Origin: Epiperipatus broadwayi
Lineage: Eukaryota > Onychophora > Udeonychophora > Euonychophora > Peripatidae
Direction: 5' to 3'
Assembly (NCBI GenBank): GCA_028023455.1
Contig: JAQFVV010012395.1
Span: forward strand, 3,536,001-3,600,000
Length of the DNA: 64,000 bases
The notes under the pieces are model-generated. The model searched no databases. It worked only from the letters and a program-made list of their open reading frames with translations, and had not been told where the DNA came from. The translations under genes were made by a program, and so were the position numbers. Positions 34,906 to 46,060 of this stretch are shown piece by piece; the stretch's first letter is position 1, and every line of letters begins with the position of its first letter.

Positions 34906-35031
34906 TTAAAAATAAATCAAAACAAATAAATAAATGAAATCAAGTAAAGAAAAATATAAGTAAATATAGTGAATAAAAAAAAATAAGAAATAAAAGAAAA
35001 TAAAAAAATCAAAGAAAATAAATAAATACCA

Positions 35032-35600
35032 CTAAAGTTTTAAAGAATTAGCCAAAGTTCCATAAAAAAAACAAATGGAAGCACCACAAGGCCATAAATT
35101 GGAAGAGATTAAATCATTATGTTTATGAGCAGGAGCATATATATAAAAGCAAGAAGACTTCAAGTTATACATATTAATTTCATGACACATGATCCTAGTT
35201 CTTAAATGTTTTTCAAGAAATACCTTAATATTATATGAATTTAGACTCACTGGCATATTAGAAACAAAATATCTACTGCATTTTATATTAATATTATTAA
35301 TAATATTATTATGAATTTTAGAAATACCAAACCCCCTTTCCACAGGTAGTCTAACTTTTTTACCAGACATTGAAAAAGAGAATCCCAAACCATTTCCCAT
35401 ATTAACCTCATTATCAATATAATTGTTATATTTAGAGAAATGCGAATAATTTGCTCTATGAGTAAAAAAAAACCTCTATCAACATTTGCTAGACAATTTT
35501 TTCTTCTGAAATTTAATTTAGAAAAGTCACTAGAAAAATTACTACTATACTTTTTTGGAACAGAATGTGAATATCCATCATTCAATATATACTTTTTATC
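35032..35600 (-). pseudogene. LINE-B ORF1 C-terminal half, frameshifted
   Basis: The frame at 35400-35032 encodes a segment with VSNMPVSLNSYNIKVFLEKH, a Tyr/Phe-rich strand-like middle and LWPCGASICFFYG. This layout recalls the C-terminal domain of ORF1 proteins in Jockey/CR1-type LINEs, which ends in a WP-G-VRRFYG-like motif. Upstream sequence (35585-35283) is in another frame, so there is at least one frameshift. The N-terminal half is missing at the truncation point next to the microsatellite. Confidence 0.6.
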
Positions 35601-35630
35601 AGGAAAATTATCATAATATCCCAGTGATGA

Positions 35631-35918
<288 letters not shown>

Positions 35919-37399
35919 TTCTTTTTTGATTTTATTATAAGCAAAAATACTAACAAATAGTGAAATAGTATTTTATTCTTATTAAGACTTTTAAATGCGT
36001 TTAGGCTTCCTAAAAGTAATATAACTTCTTTTGTTGTTACAGATCTAGGAAGATTACCAGCAAGATTAAAGTAATATTGAGGTAAGTTGGGTATGAACTG
36101 CCATTCATATTGTTATACAAGTAATGTTTAATTTAAATATGCAAATATTAAGCAAAATACTGTTCTAGAATACTATAATATTAGTAGTATAGTTTTGAGA
36201 TTATATAGAACTGAGATAGAAATTTGCATCAACTTAACTCATTTTTTTTGCAGGTAGAATATTAAGAAGGTAGTATAGGGTCAGGACTTGAACTGCAAGC
36301 AGGCCAACTATGCAACCACTTAATGAAAAGTTCAGAAATGATTTTTAGAAGTCATGATTTTATGTAAATTGTTTTTGTGAAAGATAGTTAGTGATGTGTT
36401 TTTTCATATTTTCTTTACAAACAGTTATTTTTTAAAATTAAAATTAACAACCTTGGGGTGAAACTGACTTTGTCCAGTGAACAGTATAGTATCTGACTCC
36501 TGCTCTGATTAGAATATCTATCAGAAAAATTGACATCAGTTTTACAAGCTTGTTGGAAAGAAATATCAGACCTGCTTCAGTATAAAAAGGATCAAATTAT
36601 GGGTATGGAAGGAATGTTTTTCACCTCCCATTGAGAGTAAAAAAGATTATAATTAATAGCTACAACATACTATAAATAAATTTTGCATATTTATAGTTTT
36701 TAATTATTGAATTAATATACTCTTCTAGATTTATAATTAAATAGATCATGGGACATTTTACTTTGATAGATTTTTTACTATATATAGGATTAAGTAATTA
36801 ACGATATAGTGAGATAAAAAAATTATTTGTAGTTAAAGAGGTTTGTAAATTGCTGAACTAAAATTTCCAAAACTACAGAGTTGTTTGTGTTTCAAGAGGG
36901 ACGGCTGCATTTTCTAATGATAAAAAAATAAAACTGGGAAAACCATTAATTAGTTCATGGAGAAATCAGACGTCATTGTATTAATTATTTTCAAATAAGC
37001 TTTTAGCTAGATGTCAGCACCTGTCTAATCTCTTCAGTGTTTTCCAAAACAATTATTATGATGAGCTTTACAAGCTCAATATTTACAGTTATCTACTAAT
37101 ACCAAACCATTATTATTGATGAAATTACTACAATGATAATGGTCAGAGAGTGATAAGAAACAGGTTATGTGATTGACAAATTATCTTTTAATTAACGTTC
37201 TAAAAGCATTAATGCCAGACAAACCAAACAAACTTACTATACAAATTGTTTTTTGTTTGTGTTTTCAGCTTTGAATGTAAAAAATTTTCATGACTTCTGC
37301 AGCCACATCTAATTTTTTTTTTCAATTTGATCATTATTTCTCATGGGATGCATGGTAACTAATTATGATTTGAACTTTTTCCATGATGCAAAATTTAGT
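35919..37399. other. No gene recognised
   Basis: Ordinary AT-rich sequence with no long frame. A short purine-rich stretch near 36880-36990 was checked for coding and not convincing. Confidence 0.45.
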
Positions 37400-37640
37400 T
37401 CTAAATAACACATTAATCTTCAAGATGATAATGGTCCAATCCATATATCCCAGCCCTCAAATGTGTAATTGGAAAGCATAATAATTTTAAACAATTCCCA
37501 TTATTTCTCTAGTCAACTGATTTAAATAAGTGAACTATGCCTGAATATGAATTCAATATTTATTGGCATCTATTCAAAAACTTGGGAGTTTTACTGAATA
37601 AAATGTGAATTAATATTTTTCTAGATACTGTTCACAGTGT
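37400..37640 (+). pseudogene. Possible Tc1/mariner-type transposase remnant
   Basis: Translated in mixed frames, this stretch gives QDDNGPIHIS, resembling the catalytic QDNAP-H motif of Tc1-type DDE transposases. About 100 bases later comes a PDLNP-like segment (gatttaaataagtgaa) and a NIYWHLFKN-like piece. Several stops interrupt it. No terminal inverted repeats were found. Confidence 0.35.
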
Positions 37641-37932
37641 ACATAATTTTATTCCATAAAGATACAAAGTTTCAAGACATCACATGTGTTCTTGAAAGCA
37701 AGTTTGATAATTTTGAAAAGTTTTTTATCAGCAAGCACAAAAATTAAATAATACAATATAGTTGACTGTTGCCAGTAATAGTTTCTTGTTTTTCTCTAGT
37801 CTTTAATAAAATTACAGAAGTTCTTTTTTCTTCAGGTACATAGAATCAAAAATAATCAATTATAAAATATAGTAAAGTCATTAACTACATTGTGTTTATT
37901 GGCATGCCTTCAATTGTATGCTATATATATAT

Positions 37933-39595
37933 TGAACCGGGTCCATCAAAATTGCAAGTTTATTGCAACTTTTAAAATTTTATAACTAACTTTTGGCAAC
38001 TTCATGACTGTGGTGATGAACTGGCCCTTCAAGCTGAGGAGTAGAATATCATTGATAGATTAACCATCAATGGTACTTATGGTCAGATTGAGACTATATA
38101 AAGCACAATCTACAATCATGTTTCCAGACCCTAGCTCTCCTCAACTACTAAATCAATACCCTACATCCAGAGCACTTTATTTGTTTTGAGTAGGTGCCAT
38201 CTTACCATATAAATTATGTATGCTTGGTATTCTCAGATGACAAGCCACAAATCTATTGCTTGAAATATCCCAAGCTAGCTCATACTCTGTATCAGGGGTC
38301 CAGCACATTTATTTAATACATAAAAAATAACTATACTCTTAATTTAATGGTGATGCAGTTACAAGAGAGAGAGAGTAGACCAAATAACAATTAAGAAACA
38401 TTATTTATTTATGCATACATATATATCTAACAGAATATCCCATAATAAATTTTACATAAGAAAATATAAATGATTACTTTCAGGCTAAAATTATAACAGT
38501 TCTTTCATTAAAATTAATTTTATTCAAAATAAAGTGGCTAGACCATTTTTTAAAAGTATATTTATCCATTTTCATTTATGTATATTTTTCAATTGGTTTT
38601 GATTCCAACTGTTTGGCTTTTTGGTTCTCCATCAATAGCTTCATGGCTTTCCTTCCAGGTTTTTGTTGAATAATGAGAGAGAGAGAGAGTGAGAGAGATG
38701 GTATACAGTAGAGTCTATTTACAATCTAGGCATTTGTTCCAGGCATTGGTTCCAGGTGAGGCCAGTTGATTTTTTTTTCTGATGACTAGAGGCACAAAGC
38801 CCAGTTAAATACTTTTAAAGTGGTCTAGCAATGGATGTTTCTAGTTCTGTGGCTTCTGCAATAATATTTTCTGTGGCAGTAATGATGGGCTCTATGTCAT
38901 TCTTGGATTTTTGAATCTCTGAATAAATGAATAAATTAAGCAATGAATCAATTACAGACTGAAGTGCAGAAAAAGCAGAATGAATCAATCACAAAATTTT
39001 GATCAGACTGAATTTGAATTGAACATGAACCAAACTTTAATTGGATTGAATAATAATAGCAGCTGCAACTTTTTATACTCTTTCTCTCTTATTGTTTTAA
39101 TTCCTTATCATTATTTTTAATTTATTTTTTAATTCAATTTAAATTTTTTTTTAATCTAACTGATTTTTACAGTTTTCCTTAATCTAATCTTTTTCTAGAT
39201 TAAACTACTATCTTGACACTTTTCTCTCAAAGAAATAGCTTACATAGTTTTTAATTATTACAATTTTAATATCATTATCAGCCACTGGCATTCAAAAAGT
39301 TTTCTTATATTAATTAATTAATTCATTTTTATTTTAGATTTTTTCACAAAGATTTATTTTTAGATATTTACTCTTTTAACTTATTTTTTTATTTATAAAA
39401 AGAAGAATTTTCTTTAAATCTTTTTTTTCTAATTCTTTTTCCCTCCCACTTTTAATAAATAGTTTTATTCTATTTTAAAAGTGCAATCTTTTATTTTTAA
39501 AACTACATTTTAAAACTACTTCTCAAATAATTATTACTTTAACTATTCTTTCAAATAAATTTAATCATATATTTTAAATTATGAAATATGTAATT
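37933..39595 (-). repeat. Left (3') LTR-like copy
   Basis: Direct repeat partner of 40953-43289. Shared landmarks in order are ttgcaacttttaaaatttt, the gagagaga tract near 38675, atttgttccaggcattggtt, and gctgcaactttttata. Identity by eye is roughly three quarters to four fifths, so the pair is old. Confidence 0.75.
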
Positions 39596-40952
39596 GTTTG
39601 AGAGGTAAAATGCATCAATTTGATCCATTTTATTCTGACTTTATTTTATCTTTTTATTTGATTTTCATCTTTATTTAATTGTTTTTTCCTTTACAATAAG
39701 TTTCAAATTACATACAGATCAACAAACCACAGAAGGTGACTTTTTTATGCTATTCTATCTCACATGCTGTAATCTACATTAACTGTCAACAATTATGCCA
39801 TATGCGATGACCACCAGGGACAACATGCATTTTTCCAATGTGTACAAAAAGGGTAAATGCGCTGAGTGGCTAAACACATCGACTGATACCTGACTTATGC
39901 AATAAACATATACTTAATATAACTTTATTAAAGTGCTGGAATTTCTCTACTGGTAGGTTAAATGAGCCCATGACTTTCTCCAATGGGTCTGCATTCTAGA
40001 AGATATGGGTTGCTGTGAATGGCAGTGTTCATCCACTGACCATTCAGATTATGCTAAAATGAGATTTATTATAACTGTACTGGAATTTTTTCTTCCAGCA
40101 AAACTGACTTGTGGCTTACTTTGGAATTTTCTTTCCAATGTGCACATTTTTTTCTTTATATAAGGGTCTAGGATGACATCTCCCAGTGTGGTAGATGGGT
40201 CCAGACCCTTTCTACTGGATTCTCATCCTATTGGTCAATCCCTCCCATTTTTATGCCCATTATAGGTCTTACATTCACACAGGGCCAGCCTACACTTAAT
40301 ACTACTCAACCTTTATCTGAACCTTCCCCTCCCCCTACATGACTATATCAACCTAAACACAATCCACTTGCTTGAAAGATTATTTTGTAACCTTTTATTT
40401 ATTTTATTAGATTTCATTTTATTTATTATAGGCTTTATTTATTTTTATCTTCCTATTTTGATTTTATTATTGTATATTTACTCTAAAATATTATTATTTT
40501 ACTTTAAATAAAAATTCTCATTTTACTTCCATTTAACTACTCTTTTTCTTCTGTTCTCAGGTATTAATGCTAAAATATTTTTATTTTACTCCCTTTATCA
40601 AATATCAACTGTAAATATAAAAAAATCTTATTTTATTTTATTTATTTAACTTTCTGGCTGCTTTTTTCTCTCTCCTTTTTCTTTACAATTTATACTCTTT
40701 TTTATTCTTTTATTTTATATTTTTAACTATTGTTAATTATCTTAATATACATAATATTATAATTTTCTTGCCTTGGTCCATTTCTCTGCTTGCCCTGCTG
40801 ACCAATTTTAACTTTTATTATTACACAACTTGGAGTTTATTTTGAATTTTAGTTTCGAACTTTTTTAAAAATTTTAATTATGATTTTACGTTTTTAACTT
40901 TGATTTTATTGGATCAATTTATGGCACTTTGGCACCCATGTTGGATGGCATT
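39596..40952. other. Interior between the LTR-like copies, non-coding
   Basis: T-rich sequence without usable open frames. A moderately GC-richer part lies at about 40140-40340. The possible primer-binding-site remnant is at 40931-40950 on the minus strand. Confidence 0.5.
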
Positions 40953-43289
40953 TGAACTGGGTCCATTGAAGTTGCATGTTTATTGCAACTTTTAAAATTT
41001 TGTAACTAACTTTTAGCAATATTGTGACTGTGATGATGGACTGGCCTTTCAAGCAGAGGAATAGAATACCATTGATAGTTTAATTGCCAATGGTATGTAT
41101 GACCAGATTGAGGCTATACAAAGCATTGCCTACTATCACATTTCCAGACCATAGCACTTCTCACTGCTAGATCATGCCATCTGATCATATAAATTATATA
41201 TGGTCAACATGCCTGGATGACAGCCACAAATCTATCACTTGAAATATCTAAAGCTAGCTCATACTTTAATCAGGGATCCAGTGCATTTATTTAACACTAA
41301 AGAGTAGTCCAAATGACAATTAAAAAAACATTATTTATTTATGCACACACTTATTTAATAGAATATCACATAATAAAGTTTACATAAGAAAATATAAATG
41401 ATTACTTTCAGGCTAAATTATGATAGTATTTTGTTAAAGTTTACTTCATTTAAAATAAAGTGTCTAGACCATTATTTTAAAAAGTATATTTACCCAAGTT
41501 TTCATTTGTGTGTATTTTCTATTCATTTTGATTCCAATCGATTGATTTTTTGGTTTTCCATTGATAGCTTCATTGCTTTCATTCCACATTTCAGTCAAAC
41601 AATGAGAGAGAGAGAGAGAGCATGCAGCAGTGTCTATTTACAATCTAGGCATTTGTTCCAGGCATTGGTTCCTAGTGGGTTAGTTGTTTTTTGCTGAGAA
41701 CTAGAGGAATGAAGACCAATTAAATATCTTACAGCTGTCTAGCAATGCATGTTTCTAACTCTGTGCTTCAGCATTCTTTAGCAAGAATCCAAACTGAATC
41801 TGAACTTAATCTGAACTAAACTTGAATTGAACTCAAACTGGACTGAATAATAATGGACTGCTGCAACTTTTTATACCTTCTCTCATTGTTTTAATTCCTT
41901 ATCATAATTTTTTTAATTTTGACCATAACTTAAATCTATTTTAATTACCTTTTACATTGCATGTTATCTAATTTTTTCTTAGATTAATCTACTATCACTT
42001 TTATGAGATAGTTTACTTAGTTTTTAATTATTACAATTATTGGTTTCAATTTTATTATCAATCAGAAATCTTACTAACATTCGAAATTAATTAATTAATC
42101 TTTTTTATTTTCATTTTCTACTAAGATTTATTTTTATACAAGGGAGAATTTTCTTTAAATCTTTGTTTTTCTAATTCTTCTCCCCACCAGCTTTTAACCT
42201 TTTTATATTTTGAGGTGTTAGAGCTGTGTTTCAGTTTTTTAAATTTGAATTTGCCCTCTGCTAAAAATTTTGCAAAGCTTTTTTTTACATCTTTAAAATT
42301 CATGTATATTTATTTATTTTCTAATTATTTTAAATACAAAAAAAATCAAAAGATGGTAGGAAAAGTGAATACGCAGTCCAAAAAAGGATCTCAAGCTCTG
42401 CTGCTGATGGATAACCATTATATATTTCATGATTTCAAACCTTGCATATTTACAAGGAGAAAATATTACTATGATTGAGAAAATATTATAATGGTCTAAA
42501 AACTTCATTTTTTGAAAAGTTTATGATTGTATTGGTATCATAATTGTGTAATAATCATTAAAAATGAAAAATAAATGTTATTACATATTCATGTTTTACA
42601 GAAATGTTTTATTTTTAAATATAAAAGAATATGATCTTCTAAATATTGTTACAATAGAGATTGTGGATGTGGGAAACTCAGCTGTCCACAAAATGAGGTC
42701 ATTCACCAGATTGGTATGATATTTAGTAACATCATAAAAATCATGAAAAAATTGTAAACCTTTAAAGCATAAATTGATAGATTTAGTAGTTATTAAAAAA
42801 AAATTTAGATTTTTGAATCAAACATGAAACAACAAAGATCTCATTCATTTTATAAATTGAAATGGCTCTACCTAAAATTTGATGATATGAAAGCATTTTG
42901 TTTTGAATAAATATAATTTTTTAAATAATTCCAGAAATCAAATGTGATTTTTTTAAAATTTATTTAATTTCTAAACAAAAATATCTATCGAATGAGGTCA
43001 AATTTATTGTATTCTGATAAAGAATAAAGATTTAATAACAAAATAAAAGTTGAAAGCTTAAATCTAGTGAGAATAAAGAAAGCTGACTGAAAATTTATTG
43101 CAATACAAGAAGGTTAATAAATAGTTTTATTCTCTTTTAAAAGAAAAATATACATGGTTTTTTATTTATTTTAAAAATTACATTTTAAAGCCAGTTCTTA
43201 ATTATAACTTTTTGACTATTCTCATTTATTTGATTTTTCTTTTTTAATAAATCTGATTATATATTTTTAAATATTTGAAATATGTAACA
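40953..43289 (-). repeat. Right (5') LTR-like copy, interrupted
   Basis: Matches 37933-39595 along 40953-42197 and again along 43114-43289. The intervening 916 bases are an insertion with no counterpart in the left copy. Confidence 0.72.
42198..43113. mobile_element. 916-bp TTAA-flanked insertion, piggyBac-like
   Basis: The left LTR-like copy shows the uninterrupted site (acttttaataaatag at about 39449-39463). In the right copy that site is split, with TTAA on both sides (42194-42197 and 43114-43117). The insert ends are short inverted repeats: CCTTTTTATATT at the left and, reversed, CCTTCTTGTATT at the right. TTAA duplication with CC...GG ends is the hallmark of piggyBac-type transposons. 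No transposase frame is present, so this would be a non-autonomous derivative. Confidence 0.6.
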
Positions 43290-43359
43290 CAGAGATATGT
43301 GAGTTTTATAACATATGTCTCACTAGCATTACAATATATATATAATGAGTATTTTACAT

Positions 43360-43416
<57 letters not shown>
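43360..43416. repeat. (TA)n(TG)n compound microsatellite
   Basis: About 28 bases of TA followed by about 29 bases of TG. A frame reading Tyr/Ile and Thr/His across it is an artefact. Confidence 0.95.
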
Positions 43417-43417
<1 letters not shown>

Positions 43418-44120
43418 AAGGTTGAAGAGTTGGAGTGTGTAGTAGATTGGAGCCTGGCCATTAAAGTATGAAGATTGTCTATCTTAATATATATCTGAGC
43501 ACTTATAGTATATATGTGTGGGAGATGATAATCTGGACCAACTGATAATTGCTGGTTTAGCATGAAATACATATACTGGTGATTATTGATCTTTTCAGCA
43601 TATATGTGCTGGAGTGTATTGTGTTATTAGATAGAGTGGAGAGTGATGGATCATCTGAAAGTCTGTGTTCATATACCCTATATATATATATATTGTACCA
43701 GTCAAAACATGTTTATTCATCTAACGTGAACTGGAACTCACAAACTGTACTTCAAACCCAGTCAAGCCCAAGATTTAGGTCAGGGACCAACCCGAATTCG
43801 AACCCACTCTCTAAGCCCCAGATATAACACCTAATGAATAACATAATAGTGATGGCACATGAGAACGTGAGCAAAACAATGAGACATCTATTAACTATGG
43901 CTATAATATGTGGAAGTAGAGGAAAAGGAATTCGAACTACTCAAATAAGTTAGACAATAAAATATAGTTTAATATACTGACAAATTATTATACATTTATA
44001 AATTAATTATATACATTAGTGTGTGTGTGAATGAGCAAGCAGTAGATGATTACATAGTGTCATTCATGCTATTATTTCTCATATGCTGTTTATTAGCTAA
44101 ATAATATATTACAAATAAAC
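43417..44120. other. No gene recognised
   Basis: AT-rich sequence of normal complexity with a short (TA)n tract near 43680. No repeat family was matched. Confidence 0.45.
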
Positions 44121-44480
44121 ACACATCTTTGGTGAGACCAATATTAAAATGCCAATCAAATATTAGAAAGAATTACATAATACTGCCATTAACGCTTTGA
44201 TTTATGGTTCAGAAACATGGTGACTAACATTATTTAAGGGAGTGTTCTGAAATCCATTATACATATGATATAAATTATTTCCACGCCATTGAGATCATGA
44301 AAATAAACAAAGGACAGTTGAAAGATTATATTTGAAACTATGACAAAATATTTAATGAAAAATTATTTTAACGATAGTAAGATGAACACTTTATTTTCCC
44401 CAAAGCATATAGATACTCTTAAATATAGGTATATAAATTACGATGGAAGGATGGTATACGATTGAAATAAACTTCATTAA
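44121..44480 (+). pseudogene. Faint RTE-type LINE remnant
   Basis: A short translated segment gives ALIYGSETW, the signature found in RTE-like RTs just after the catalytic core (compare TYGSET at 7405-7425). It is followed by a stop and unrecognisable sequence. Only this motif supports the call. Confidence 0.35.
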
Positions 44481-45842
44481 TAAAATAGAAGTAGTTGGCA
44501 TTTATATATATTTTAAGCAGAGCGCAATTTTAATATTAGAGTATTAAAACTGGGTCATGAAGCAAAAGGAATAATGAATATGAAGAAGTTTGCGGTACTG
44601 ACATTATAGCCTAAAATAACTAAGAGGAAAGGGTCATGCTTCTGGATAAAAAACGAAATCTCACACCCCCTTCTTGGGTAGTGCTTAGAGAAAAGTGGAT
44701 AGGCATGGCATAGCCCAGGCTTTTGCTGGTATAACCGACGCGAGAAGCCTTTTATCTATGAAGTGAATATGCATAGTGTGTGACAAACTTACGGGATCAC
44801 CGCCAGAGGCATTTTATATGAAATAAATATGATTCCGGATAGCTCAACTATCTACGAAATGAGATATGAGAAGAAATCTATGGGTTTGAACTTGTCACAA
44901 CCCCCAGATTAGAAGACTATAAGCACATAATATATTGTAACGATCGAATAGAAAGTGGAGATCGAATCCAACTGCAATCTGCACTACACAGGCACCATTT
45001 AGGAATTTGAGCCTAGAAAAATTTATAAAGTAGGCAGATACACGCTGTTAAGATTCCACTTTATTTAAATATTCAGATTGTTAGCCCAAGTCACTAGCTC
45101 AGTGGAACAGCAGAGATTATAAAATATAACTTTATATCTTAAATATAAAAAAATAAAAGCCACTGCCAGAAATTAACACATAAAAATATTTATTTATGCA
45201 TATATAAAATCATTCTAATTTGAGGAATAAGTTTAACATTTTAGATTTTTATATTAATCTTTAATTTTACATTTAAATAGATTGCAGAGTATGAATAGAC
45301 TATATAGATTGTATTTGAAAAAAAAAAAGTTCTATCTCTTATTTAACCTTAGGCCAAAAAGTTTGCAGTCAAACCAGTGCCAATCCATCTGATACATTTA
45401 TGTACTCAATGTAGCATGAAAATACAACACAAAATATTATACTGTCAGGAATGTACATCTGAACAGTAAATAGAGTTAGAGAAGACAATGTCTCTCCACC
45501 AACAGGAATGCTACATCTGCTGGCGAGTAGAACAATAAACAAAAAACTCCATAGGAATGGACTGCGGTCCTTTGCCAACTTACAAACTGATCCATAGGCA
45601 AACAGAAGGTGTGTAACATATATATGCAATCCTGCCCATAGCGGATCTCATACTACATCTAGTAATTACACAAATATATCCAATCCATTAAGCTAATTCA
45701 ACTACGAAACGAATAACCTAAGATTACCCTCCCTTAAACTATGTATATAACTTTACAAATCCATATAGCCATTCATGCCCGACTTAAATTTAACCATTAG
45801 ATATGTTCGCACCGATGGATTTTATACAATTTGTTTTATAAT
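44481..45842. other. No gene recognised; slightly GC-richer island at ~44640-45110
   Basis: The island looks like old coding or repeat sequence but gives no readable motif. A minus-strand frame at 45369-45629 has no splice or family support and is left out. Confidence 0.4.
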
Positions 45843-46060
45843 GTTAAGTATAGATTGGCTGCACAGATTCCATGGTCAAAAACATCTCAAAATAAACACA
45901 ACTGATCAAAATACAAAATCATCGATAATGTCAATTGCATAGGGAATACACAAAACCCAATAGCATTCATTGTAAGATGCAGCAGTGACATCGCTGACTT
46001 ATATATTCTAATCGAATGTGAAAACCACAACATAATCAACCGCTAACGAATCTATGCAAC
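45843..46060 (+). pseudogene. Possible LINE C-terminal Cys/His remnant
   Basis: One translated frame reads VRCSSDIADLYILIECENHN followed by an Arg/Ile segment, resembling the zinc-binding end of non-LTR reverse transcriptases (C..C...E...H...C). The second Cys is not conserved. No RT core was found upstream. Confidence 0.3.

Larger units (their letters stand above)
32009..35630 (-). mobile_element. LINE-B: Jockey/CR1-like non-LTR retrotransposon, 5'-truncated
   Basis: Reading on the minus strand: the C-terminal half of ORF1 (about 35600-35030), a spacer, ORF2 with endonuclease and reverse transcriptase (about 34900-32153), a short 3' UTR and a gaattgaatt end running into the microsatellite. 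The motifs resemble the Jockey/CR1/Daphne-type elements common in arthropods; the exact clade is uncertain. Only a handful of defects are present. It is flanked on both sides by long trinucleotide tracts of opposite strand sense. Confidence 0.85.
37933..43289 (-). mobile_element. Old LTR-retrotransposon-like structure with non-coding interior
   Basis: Two diverged direct repeats of about 1.65 kb (37933-39595 and 40953-43289, the second with an insertion) bracket 1.36 kb of non-coding DNA. Repeat ends read TG...CA on the minus strand of the right copy (TGTTACA... to ...CCCAGTTCA). Just inside that end, at 40931-40950, the minus strand resembles the complement of a tRNA-Lys 3' end (TGGCGCCCAACGTGGGGC type), with differences mostly of the CpG-decay kind. 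This suggests a minus-strand element. No gag or pol frame and no polypurine tract were found and no target-site duplication is visible, so a plain segmental duplication remains possible. Confidence 0.5.

Noticed and set aside
45369-45629. Minus-strand 86-codon frame with hydrophobic segments
   Set aside because: It is an isolated frame with no splice signals or family resemblance; its hydrophobicity follows from AT-rich composition.
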